From: Zingiber officinale
Lineage: Eukaryota > Streptophyta > Magnoliopsida > Zingiberales > Zingiberaceae
Direction: 5' to 3'
DNA: 64,000 bases
Assembly: GCF_018446385.1 (NCBI RefSeq)
Contig: NC_055996.1
Coordinates: 131,984,532 to 132,048,531, forward strand
Made by a program: the position numbers and the translations under genes. Shown here one piece after another: positions 10,663 through 20,449 of this stretch (the stretch's first letter is position 1; each line of letters begins with the position of its first letter). The notes under the pieces are model-generated. The model saw only the letters and a list, made by a program, of their open reading frames with translations. It was not told where the DNA came from and did not search any database.

Positions 10663-11069
10663 TCTAGTCGAAGGAGGCACTAAGTCCGACTGACTGGACT
10701 ATGAGTCTGGCCAAGCGACAGCCGATCCGCCACTCCCGAAAGTATACCTCCGCTCGGCCCCTATGGGGTCGAATAGAGTTGGTCGGCTAATTGCCGAGGG
10801 CTGCCCCATTGGCCTGTGATGATGTCCTCGGGATCTTCTCGGAATGCGTGCAAATCTCCGCCATTATGGTTGAGCACGCGGGTTCTGTCTCGTGATGGGG
10901 CTCATTAAATGCCTTCCTCTGACCGAGTGCCACGTGGCGCTGTTGACGTCATCGTACGACCGACGCGTTACGCCTAATGCGACGTCCGTCGGTTTGAAAT
11001 GGACGGTGCGATGTGGGCCTAGGTCCCTGTGACCTGAATCCGACGGTTTAGGACGATCGGGCGTAACCG

Positions 11070-11076
11070 TATAAAG
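11070..11076 (+). promoter_or_regulatory. Candidate TATA box for the antisense ORF
   Basis: TATAAAG lies about 280 bases upstream of the chosen start codon (11354) on the strand of the antisense ORF. It would place transcription start near 11100, leaving a roughly 250-base pyrimidine-rich leader. Confidence 0.4.
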
Positions 11077-11353
11077 CTCTCGCCCTTCTCCTTTGCCGCA
11101 CCTCCGCTTTCTTGTTCGCAAAGCTCTCGCTGCGCTCCTCTCTCCGGTGACCTCGTCCATCGGCCCTCCGGCGAACCCTCGTCTTCTTCCTTCGAACTTC
11201 TTGTCTGTAAGGTTCTTCTGCCTTTCTCTCTTCGATCCCTGTGTTTTCTTTGTGCTTTTGGCCGCGTTTCGTCTTCTGGTTACTGCTTTACTCATCTTCT
11301 CACTCGCACCTTTGCTTTCCCTTTCGGCTTCTGCCTCCTCTGTTGTTCTGGCG

Positions 11354-13577
11354 ATGACAAGTTCTTCTCAGCCCGCGGACCTCGCTCTCGGCCCATGGTA
11401 TACCACCATGGAGTCACGGTTCGATCGGCGCGATGCCGAGAGCCTGATTAACGCTTTCGACATCCCTTCTGATTTCGAATTGATTTTACCTTCTCCTTCC
11501 TCTCGGCCACATAACCCTCCGCGCGGCACTATCTGTTTTTTCCGCGAACAGTTTACAGTCGGTCTGCGGTTTCCTCTCCACCCCTTCATCGTCGAAATTT
11601 GTAACTTCTTTGGCATTCCGATCGCCCAGTTGGTTCCCAACACTTTTCGCCTTCTGTGCGGAGTTATGGTATTATTTAAGATACACAACATTCCCCTCGG
11701 CCCAGAAGTCTTCTATTATTTCTACTATCCTAAGCAATCCGAGCCGGGCACTTATCTGTTTCAGGCTCGACTCGGCTTAGTCTTTTTTGATAAACTGTCC
11801 TCTTCCAACAAACATTGGAAAGAAAACTTCTTCTTTCTTCGTATGCCCGGGTGGCTCCCTTTCCGTACTAAATGGCAGGTCGGACCGCCCACCTCTCCCG
11901 AGCTGAAGAAGTTTAAGACCCGACCGGACTATCTTCAAGCAGTGAATCTGCTAGCCGGTCTGAAGCTCGACATCAACAAGCTCCTACCTGAAGGAGTGAT
12001 GTATATATTTGGTTTGAGTCCAAGCCGAGCAGCTTTGGTAAGAAATTTACTTGTGCATTTGTCTTGAGTTCTAACTGATTTTCTTCTCTTTTCCTTGCAG
12101 CGAACATCGTAATGGAGTCCGTGCTATTCGGAATCTTGAAGAAGAAAGCGGTCGCGCTCGCGGTGGCAGCGACCAAGGAAATGGAGCAACTGGGCATCGC
12201 TCCAGTCGGCTCTCACGAGGGTGAGAGCGGGACAAATGCAGGGGAGTCGGCCGCTCAGGATTCGCTCGCGAAGGCGACTGGTGGTGCAACTTCTGACAAA
12301 GGACCGACCGTTCGGGAGGAAGACTCCGATCCGGAGGACGAGCTCCCGCTCTACCGGAAAAGACGACGTATTGAGATGCCACTCCGCTCGGCGACCTCCG
12401 CAGTGCAAGCGTCCGAGCGGACGGGCACCGCATCTCAACTCGGCAAAGCACCATCGGTCGAAGCACTCTCCTCCGACCGGACCCCCTCCCAACTGGATCC
12501 GCCTGCGAACCCCCTCGAAGCGGTGCCGGTCAACTCTTTTCCCCCTGTACCCCGACGAGTTCGCCGCTCGGGCATTCTATCCACCATGTCTAGCCCGGCC
12601 TCCAATCCCTCGGCGTCCGCTCACACGACTCCGGGTCAGCGCCGCACTATTAGGGCCACCCTGCACCTCCCCACTGAGGCGTTTATGGCCGAGTCCGATC
12701 AGCCGACAGCTCCTGAACATATGATCACTATCAAGGGGCCCCTTGCTGAGATGTGGGCGGACGCCCGGGCCCGTGTGGCTATGATACCGCTCGACAAGCT
12801 GGCTGACAATCACATGCAGCAGTCCACAGGGGTAAGCTTCATTTCTGTTTTTTTATGTAGCCTTCCCGGTCGGCCTTTTAACATTCCGGAGTATATCAGA
12901 TATGGGTGGAAAATATTGCTGTCACCAACCGCTTGGCAATGGTGGAGGAGGAGCTGAAGAGACTGAAGAGTCCGAGCGGCCCGTCTTCTTCTCGAGGCCC
13001 TTCTTATGCCGAGCTGCAGAAGGAGCTCGCAAAAACCAAGGACCTATTAGAGGCCGAGCGGAAGAAGACGGCTGACCAGGCCTACATGCTGGACCAGCTC
13101 GACAAACAGGTCAAAACTTATGACCGCAAGATAGAACTTGCAACCACTCAGAAGAATACCGCCATCTTCGATTTGGAAGCGAAGAACGTGGAGGACCGCG
13201 CCCTGGAACAGCGGGTAAAGGAGTTGGCGGATCTCCTGGACCGCAAGAAGAAAGGCCGCTCAGTCGAGGTGACCAAACTCAAGGATGATTTGAAGGTCGT
13301 GCAAGAGGCTCTCGACGCTTCCCGTGCTACCCTTACGGAGTATCAGGGGGCCGAGCCGAGCCGCCTTGCTGCGATGAGGCAGTCCTACATCCACTCGGTC
13401 GACTTCGCCCAGAAGGTGTGCAATCGGCTCGTCCTGGCATTCGAGTTGGCTATCACTGCTACTGCGGACCACCTGAAGGCACAAGGTCATTTGCCGGAGT
13501 CTTTCGTCATTCCCGTTCGGGAACATGCAGCTCTTCTCTCCACCATCCCGAAGAGCGTTTTTGACTATCTTGAATGA
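11354..13577 (+). CDS. Antisense ORF of Tat element: 'putative gypsy type transposon' domain protein, 3 exons, probably decayed
   Basis: Exon 1 (11354-12037) starts MTSSSQPADL, within a longer open frame. It has the motif FTVGLRFPLHPFIVEICNFF...GIPIAQLVPNTFRLL, the signature I know for the plant 'putative gypsy type transposon' domain (Transposase_28). A GTAAGA donor at 12038 and a TTGCAG acceptor at 12100 define intron 1. Exon 2 (12101-12831) is a charged, disordered linker with a KRRR run. Intron 2 (12832-12899, GTAAGC...CAG) joins in frame to exon 3 (12900-13577), a long coiled coil (AMVEEELKRLK onward). The exon 1-2 junction is out of phase and meets TAA, so the copy probably carries an indel there. 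Function is unknown. It lies opposite to the element's sense strand, as in Retand/Ogre-type elements, and far from any host gene. Confidence 0.65.
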
Positions 13578-14019
13578 AGTGTCTTCGGCATTTTTGTAAT
13601 TCTCCCGATCGGCTAAACCTTAATTCTAATGAGTTGCATCTGTAACTTTGCCCCCGGTCGGCGAACTTTTTAAATGTAACTTTGGAATGCCAACTTTTGC
13701 TCTGTTAGCCTTTCGTTTGAGTGCTCCTTATAACTGTGCCGACCGGTCGCTCGACCTTTTTTCCGCATGTTTTTCTTAACTTCATCGCTCGGTCAAACGA
13801 CCTTTAATCCGTATGGAACTTCCGTTAGTTTTTCGTTAGAAGTGGTTTTCTCAACTGCGCCGCTCAGTCAAACGATCTTCATTCCACATGGAACTTCCGT
13901 TAGTTTTTCATTGATTGGCGCTGGTAAGCGCGCGCCATTGTTTTCTCCCTGTCCTCAGGATCGAGGCTTGCTGATCATCGGCCCTAGATGCTGGGCCTCA
14001 GTCTATCTGCGTGACGCTG

Positions 14020-14690
14020 TCTCGTTCGGGGGGTTTATAGTCGCCGATCTGACTCTGGAGTTTAACGTCGCCGCTCGACGGTCTTCAAGACGGGGGTTTA
14101 TAGTCGCCGGTCCGACCCTAGATTTTAACGTCGCCGCTCGACGGTATTCCGGCCGGGGGGTTTATAGTCGCCGGTCCGACTCTAGAGTTTAACGTCGCCG
14201 CTCGACGGTCTTCAAGCCGGGGGGTTTATAGTCGCCGGTCCGACTCTAGAGTTTAACGTCGCCGCTCGACTGTCTTCAAGCCGGGGGGGTTTATAGTCGC
14301 TAGTCCGACTCTAGAGTTTAACATCGCCGCTCGACGGTCTTCAAGCCGGGGGTTTTATAGTTGTCGGTTCGACTCTAGAGTTTAACGTCGCCGCTCGACG
14401 GTATTCAAGCCGGGGGTTTTATAGTTGCCGGTCCGACTCTAGAGTTTAACGTCGCCGCTCGACGATCTTCAAGCCAGGGGGTTTATAGTCGTTGGTCCGA
14501 CTCTAGAGTTTAACATCGCCGCTCGACGGTCTTCAAGCTGGGGGTTTTATAGTTGTCGGTTCGACTCTAGAGTTTAACGTCGCCGCTCGATGGTCTTCAA
14601 GCCGGGGGGTTTATAGTCGCCGGTCCGACTCTCGAGCTTAACATCGCCGCTCGACGGTTTTCAAGCCGGGGGGTTTATCCTGTCCCACAG
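14020..14690 (-). repeat. About 64-bp subterminal tandem array of Tat-like element 2
   Basis: About ten copies of a unit containing 'tttatagtcgccggtccgac' and 'cgccgctcgacggtcttcaa', with spacings of 63-64 bp (14075, 14138, 14202). Its reverse complement shares 'gaccgtcgag', 'cgacgttaaa' and 'ctataaaccc' with the 65-bp array of element 1. Confidence 0.9.
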
Positions 14691-14702
14691 ACGGTGCCAA
14701 TT

Positions 14703-15538
14703 TGATCCTGTCCGCGTGCTGAGTCGATGGATGCTGGGGACGTGGTGCTCTCCGCTGTCTTCGACTGGTGATGTGGACCTCCGGCGGACCTGCAAAGAAG
14801 CCGAGCTGGGAGGGGTTTCCCGGCGACGACCCTCCGACGCTCAAGTTAGGCAACGAAGAAGAAGGCAATGTTACTGTGGCTACAGTGATGAGAATTGCAT
14901 ACCTCTGTCGAAGTCTGGGGGTCCTTATATAGGACCCCGGGAAGGCACGGGCACGCTTCTCGATGCATGCACGCTTCCCCAACCATACCTCAGTAGGTCA
15001 TGTCAGAAAAGCATACCTGACGCCATTCTGCAATTGTCCGAGCATATCCCCGATGTGACGGTGGAAGCTTCCACCGTACGATACTCTGTCCGCTCCGGCC
15101 GCCGACCATGCTGTTTGTCGGCGGCAGGCGTCTCGAGGACGAAGTTACCAGTTGTCCTTTCTGTCTCCTAGCGCTCTTACCTGTTCCCGGGCCGAGCGGA
15201 CCAGCCGCTCGGCCCTCGTGGCCTCCGGGAAGCCCTGCTCATGTGTTCGGATGGAATTGCGCCTTATTGTCCTGTGGTTCGGCCGAGCGGCCTGTCCGCC
15301 CGGTCCATAGACCCTTTTACCTTGAGCATCGGAAACCCGACCCCTGGTCGGGCTGTCTTTCATCCGGTCCGGGAGACCCTTGGCCAAAAGTTCGGCACGA
15401 GCTTCATGTCCGACCGAATGTTCGGTCGGCCCCACCACTCCGCTCGGCACGACCTCTGGCCGACCCTCTTGACCATTGACCTCCACGTGTCGTTGACCTC
15501 CCGCCAACGAGTGATCCCCCGTCCTTACCACCGGATCA
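14703..15538 (-). repeat. 5' LTR of Tat-like element 2
   Basis: 836 bp with TGATCC...GGATCA ends on the minus strand. A degenerate primer site (TGGCACCGTCTGTGGGAC, 14682-14699) follows. Its outer edge cuts into the CACTA-like/AFB block of unit 1. Confidence 0.85.
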
Positions 15539-15938
15539 ATAAATAAAAGACAATGCAAATTAAAGGAATCTATGATACCTAAACTACAATTTCAAGAAAA
15601 TTAAAAGCAACATAATGTAAAGAATGAATGAAATTTATACTAATCTAATCTAATTGCATCCAATCAAAAACAAGAACTTAAAATAATAAAAAGAGACAAG
15701 ACATGCAAGAATTAAACTTACCTAATTGCAAGAAATGAAAAAAATACAAGTGATTGGGGAAATTCATCGAACACTTAATATGCATCTACCAATTCAAACC
15801 TAAAACATGAAATTTTAAAGATGGGGAGCAAATGCCATTACAAGCATTCAATCAAGTATATGTTAACTCAAAGAAAGACAACCAACAACATTCAACAAGC
15901 ATAACCATAATGAAGAAATTGACCCAACACATCGGAGA

Positions 15939-16690
15939 TGGATGACGACGGTTGCAAGGGAGCTTTGGATGCGGCTATTGTCTGGAATTCATGCAATTCA
16001 TGAACTCAAACGAGAGTGACTACAAAGAGGTACTTATCTCCGGGAACCTCGAGATCCAGTCAACGAGCTCCTCATCCTCATCCTCCACATCATGCTTGAT
16101 CATATCCAAGATTGTCAGATTCCTACAAGCAGATCGGAACAATTAATCGAAGGAATTCTGATCCAAATCGAGGAATTTTAGGGGTGGATGAACAAAGTTA
16201 GATCCTGAAGTTTCATATTAGCTCAAGGACAAGGAGGGAATGTGTTAGAGAGGATAAACTGCAAAGCTCAACGGTGATAGCGAGACCAGGGGTACTGAAC
16301 TCATCGTAGCATATGAGTGTGAGATTGCGGAAGGAGGGGAAGGAGCGGCCGAGGAGGGCGAGGTCGGCGTCAGTCATCCACTTGAGGCAGACACACTCAA
16401 GCTAGGGCTGACGGAGGCTATAGCGGAGAGACAAGGGGAGAAACGGGCACCCCAACCAAGTGGAACCATGTTGAAATTGGAGAAATGGGGGTGCCTCTTG
16501 AGCACGAGTGCTCGGGCGCCGCAAAATCCCCGCACGCGCACCGGCAACAAAGCATAGCAATTCCCGATGAAGAGCTCACGTTGGGTCTGCACCTCGGCGT
16601 GGTACCAGGACTGACAAACCAACGACACCGCATTCTAGTCCCTTCGGCAGACCAGGAGCTGAAGCACATTCTCCATCACCTGATCTGAAT
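15939..16690 (-). pseudogene. TIR1/AFB auxin-receptor F-box/LRR gene fragment (copy 1)
   Basis: On the minus strand the first part has an F-box start (QVMENVLQLLVCRRD, a TAG, then NAVSLVCQSWYHAEVQTQ), LFIGNCYA, and HPHFSNFNMVPLGWGARFSP, all landmarks of the TIR1/AFB family. A frameshift near 16390 moves to CLKWMTDADLALLGRSFPSF. An intron of about 100 bases ends in 'cttgtag' near 16131. The next exon reads NLTILDMIKHDVEDEDEE then WISRFPEISTSL and stops. Family members bind auxin and Aux/IAA proteins in an SCF ubiquitin ligase. Here the remaining LRRs and the inositol-phosphate/auxin pocket are missing and the frame is broken, so it is a captured genomic (intron-containing) fragment. Confidence 0.8.
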
Positions 16691-17116
16691 AGGGCGGCGA
16701 CGACAACGTATCAGATCACCCTCCATCACCATCCCCACCTTTATGTGTCAGTTAATCTGTCGCCTTAGTATGGGGGGGGCCAAGGAGGCGAAGGAACAAT
16801 GAGGCAGGCAACGGGGAAATTTTGGGCGTGGTCAGAATAAAATAAGTCACAAGGGTGAGCACGGTCTCATTAAAAAAATTTATTTATAGCGCGCAAAATG
16901 TGCGTTGCTAAAATTTTTGGCTGGAATTTGAGGCGGAAAAAACACAACAAATTTTAATTTCATTAACAACGATATAAATTGTTGTCTTCTTGGCACAACA
17001 ACAACGATTTATGCATCGTTGTTCCAAGTATTGTGAAAATATTATATTTTACAACGGTTCATTTAACCATTGTCCCAACTGTTGTTACAACGTTCTTTTA
17101 GGGTAACTGTTGCATT

Positions 17117-17151
17117 AAAGACAATGGTTTTTATCAAAAACCATTGTCTTT
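17117..17151. repeat. Perfect 16-bp hairpin in the CACTA-like end
   Basis: AAAGACAATGGTTTTT and its exact complement are separated by ATC. The paralog at about 50411-50445 has one arm mutated. Most likely a subterminal inverted repeat. Confidence 0.8.
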
Positions 17152-17224
17152 TGCTAAATTTACAATAGTTTTTTCTAAAATCATTATTTTTGTGGTATTG
17201 TCTTTGTGCATATTTTTTGTAGTG

Positions 17225-18000
17225 AGAGATAAAGGAAGCCTTATTTGATATTGGAGACGATAAAACTCCCGGTCTGGATGGTTATAATGCAAAATTCTAC
17301 ATGGCGGCTTGGGCTATAAAAGGGAATGATTTTACCATGGCGATAAAGGAGTTTTTCACTAGTGGTTGGCTCCTTAAACAATGGAATCACACCTTGATAA
17401 CCCTCATTCCCAAATCTAATCATTCTCCAAGGGTTTCAAAATGTAGGCCAATATCATGTTGTATGGTATTCTACAAGGTTATCTCCAAAGTTTTGGTGGC
17501 TAGATTGGCAAAGCTTATGGATATATTATTGCATCCGGCTCAAGTGACCTTCATAAAAATCGATCCATTGGTGACAATATATATTTGACTCAAAAACTAC
17601 TAAGGAAGTATGTCTACAAGAGGATTTCTCTAAGATGTATGATCAAGGTTAACTTGCGCAAGACTTTTGATACAATTGATTAGGGTTTTCTTATGTCCAT
17701 TCTTGTTGGTTTTGGTTTTCCTAAATAATTTTATAGATGGATATAAGAATGCATTACCACAATCTCTTACTCTGTAAGTGTAAATGGTGGATTACATGGC
17801 TTTTTTAGTGGAAGGAGAGGTTTGAGACGAGGTGACCTTCTATCTCCGTTATTATTTGGCCTATGTTTAGAAGTTTTTTCAAGCTCTATGAAGGACATTT
17901 TTAGAAAAAATATTTTTCATGATCATCTAAAGTGTCAAGTACAGCTCACACATCTAGCTTATGTTGATGACCTCTTATTGTTTGCAAAGGAGGATGTCCC
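17225..18000 (+). pseudogene. LINE (L1-like) reverse transcriptase relic, 5' part, unit 1
   Basis: The frame gives EIKEALFDIGDDKTPGLDGY, matching the start of plant L1-type reverse transcriptase (usually KAPGPDG), then LIPKSNHSPRVSKCRPISCC and HLAYVDDLLLFAKEDV with the catalytic YVDD. Several stops and frameshifts (for example TAG near 17680) break it. The upstream endonuclease region is absent because the CACTA-like element interrupts the frame. The copia element at 18001-27918 splits it at 'gatgtccc', and the 3' part resumes at 27924. Unit 2 holds an unsplit paralog (50517-52012). Confidence 0.85.
17996..18000. repeat. Target-site duplication GTCCC (left) of the copia element
   Basis: GTCCC is repeated at 27919-27923. 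The uninterrupted site 'gaggatgtccctacact' is present in unit 2 near 51282-51298. Confidence 0.95.
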
Positions 18001-20428
18001 TGTTGGTTGCTACTCGGAAAACCTATAAGTTCCACTGTACAAAAATTTTGTACAAAGGTCTGAACCTTTTCCTAGCTACCATGTGTTCTTTTAAATTAAA
18101 TTTTGGATCACCTGCGGAACTTAACACGTTTGATCCAAAACTTAATCTATTTGTTCTTTTAGGTTTTGACTTGGATCTCCTGCGGAACTTAACACGTTCG
18201 ACCCAAGTCTCCTTAAGTTATTAATTCCATTAAATATTAATTTCCATAATTGGTTCCCAGTACTGACGTGGCGAGGCACATGACCTTCTTGGATATGGGA
18301 GCAACCACCACCGACTAGACAAAACCTTTTATAGAAATCTAATATTTAATTTCCTAAAATAACTTTAGGTTAACCGAAGAGAACAATCAAATCACAAGGA
18401 AAAGAAAAAAACAAAAGAACACAACATCGAAAAACATATTCGAAATTCTAGAATGTAAGCCTCTTGTATTTGGTATTATTTCCATAAATAACTAGCATGA
18501 TGCGGAAAGAAAAATTACTAGTTATACCTTGTAAAAAACCTCTTGATCTTCTACCGTATTCCTCTTCTAACCTCGGACGTTGTGTGGGCAACGATCTTCC
18601 GAGATGAGAAACCACCAATCACCTTCTTCTCCTCCTAGCTAGGTTCGGCCACAAAGAAAGAAGCTTCACCAAGGAAGAAAATCAAAACACCAACCAAGCT
18701 CCAAGAGATGCTAGCTTCTTCTCCTTCTTCTTCTTCTTCTCCAAGTAGTATCCGGCCACCACAAGAGCTCCAAGGGAAGAGAGGGGTTCGGCCACCACAA
18801 GAGAAAGAGAAGGAAAGGATGGTCGGCCACACCAAGGAACAAAAGAGGGAGAGAAAATAATAGAGGTTGTATCTCATGAAGGCACTCTCACCCCTTCTTT
18901 TATATTCCTTGGCCTAGGCAAATTAGGAAATTTAATTACAATAAAATTTCCTTAATTTTCTTGACATGATTTAATTGAGAAAAATAAAATAAAATTTCTC
19001 CAATTGAATTCAAGTGGCCGGCCACATCATGAAGAACAAATTGGACAAGTTTCAATCAACAATTAAAACTTCCTAATTTGTTTCCGGAAATTTTAAAAAA
19101 TAAAATTTCTCTTTAAAAATCTCTTCATGGTTGATAAAAGGAAATTTCTATAATTTTAATTTTATTAACATGTGAATAATTTTAAAGAGAAAATAAAATA
19201 TCTCACCAATCTACAAATAAGGAAAGAGATCTAATCTCTTTCTTTAATCTTTTGTAGATCTTTTATAAGAGAGATATTTTAATTTAAATTCTCTTTAATA
19301 AATTATTTCTTCCACATAATAAAAATTAAAATTAAAATTCCTTTTTAATTTAATTTGGCCGTCCCCCACTAGCTTGGGTTCAAGCTAGGGCCAGCCACCC
19401 AATTTTATACCTAGGCCGGCCCTAGCTTGGTTCCCAAGCTAGCTTGGCTCCCAAGCTAGCTTGGCCGGCCCCCTATTGGTGGGTATAGAAGGTGGGTATA
19501 GGTGGGTATAGTACTCTATAAATAAGAGGCTACGATAGGGACCGAGAGGAGGAATTGGTTTTGGTCTCCCGATAAAATTAAGCATCTCGTGTTCGCCCCG
19601 AACACACAACTTAATTTTATCAATAATAATTCATTCCACTAGAGAACTATTATTGAACTACCCCACCAATCCCAAATTACATTTTTGGGCTCCTTCTTAT
19701 TATGAGCGTGTTAGTCTCCCTGTGTTTAAGATATCGAATGTCCACTAATTAAGTGAGTTACTGACAACTCATTTAATTAATATCTAAGTCCAAGAGTAGT
19801 ACCACTCAACCTTATCGTCATGTCGGACTAAGTCCACCTGCAGGGTTTAACATGACAATCCTTATGAGCTCCTCTTGGGGACATTATCAACCTAGTATCT
19901 CTAGGACACAGTTTCCTTCTATAATCAACAACACACACTATAAGTGATATCATTTCCCAACTTATCGGGCTTATTGATTCATCGAACTAAATCTCACCCA
20001 TTGATAAATTAAAGAAATAAATATCAAATATATATGTTTGTTATTATATTAGGATTAAGAGCACACACTTCCATAATAACTGAGGTTTTTGTTCCTTTAT
20101 AAAGTCAGTATAAAAGAAACAACCTCAAATGGTCCTACTCAATACACTCTAAGTGTACTAGTGTAATTATACAGTCAAGATAAACTGATACCTAATTACA
20201 CTACGACCTTCTAATGATTTGTTCCTTTCCATTTTGGTCGTGAGCTACTGTTTATAATTTATAAGGTACTGATAACATTATCTTCTGCATGTGACACCAC
20301 ATGCTATGTTATCTACAATATAAATTAATTGAACAACTACAAACAAATGTAGATAATTTGACCAAATGTGATTCTTTATTCAAAACAAATGTTTACAAAA
20401 GCTTAGGCTTTCAGTATACACTCCAACA
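18001..20428 (-). repeat. 3' LTR of the copia element
   Basis: 2,428 bp; on the minus strand it starts TGTTGGAGTG and ends CAACCAACA. It has a 20-bp-scale tandem gain around 'ccaagctagcttgg' (19430-19460) absent from the other LTR. Confidence 0.9.
18897..18904 (-). promoter_or_regulatory. TATA box candidate in the copia 3' LTR
   Basis: TATAAAAG on the element's sense strand. The functional counterpart in the 5' LTR is at 26403-26410. Confidence 0.55.
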
Positions 20429-20445
20429 ATCTCCCACTTATACTA
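20429..20445 (-). other. Polypurine tract of the copia element
   Basis: Sense-strand AAGTGGGAGAT directly precedes the 3' LTR, as expected for copia. Confidence 0.75.
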
Positions 20446-20449
20446 ATGA

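Larger units (their letters stand above)
9804..15538 (-). mobile_element. Tat-like Ty3/gypsy element 2, pol deleted, with antisense ORF
   Basis: Minus-strand element with LTRs at 14703-15538 (5') and 9804-10645 (3'). Order from the 5' end: LTR, decayed primer site, tandem array (14020-14690), a block encoding a reading frame on the opposite strand (11354-13577), polypurine tract, 3' LTR. Gag and pol have been removed by a deletion that joins the primer site almost directly to the tandem array near 14680. An antisense reading frame between pol and the 3' LTR is a known trait of Tat-group elements. Another gag fragment with its own primer site follows the 3' LTR (8970-9800), so two elements share that LTR. 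Confidence 0.75.
15545..17224. mobile_element. CACTA-like fragment carrying a TIR1/AFB gene piece (unit 1)
   Basis: The right end reads 'ttttttgtagtg', the complement of the CACTA terminus CACTACAA. Immediately after it the LINE coding frame resumes, so the element was inserted into a LINE. The last 350 bases hold inverted 'acaacggtt/aaccattgt' phrases and a perfect hairpin, as in CACTA subterminal regions. The interior carries a broken auxin-receptor fragment (15939-16690). The left end is lost at the Tat LTR. A paralog with about 90% identity by eye spans 48850-50516. Confidence 0.55.

Noticed and set aside
9874..10680. Several 120-140-codon frames on both strands
   Set aside because: They lie inside the Tat-like LTR, recur in the second LTR (14716-15558), and show no domain.
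18635..18877. 80-codon frame in the copia LTR
   Set aside because: Downstream of the LTR TATA but without a domain and not preserved at the same length in the other LTR.
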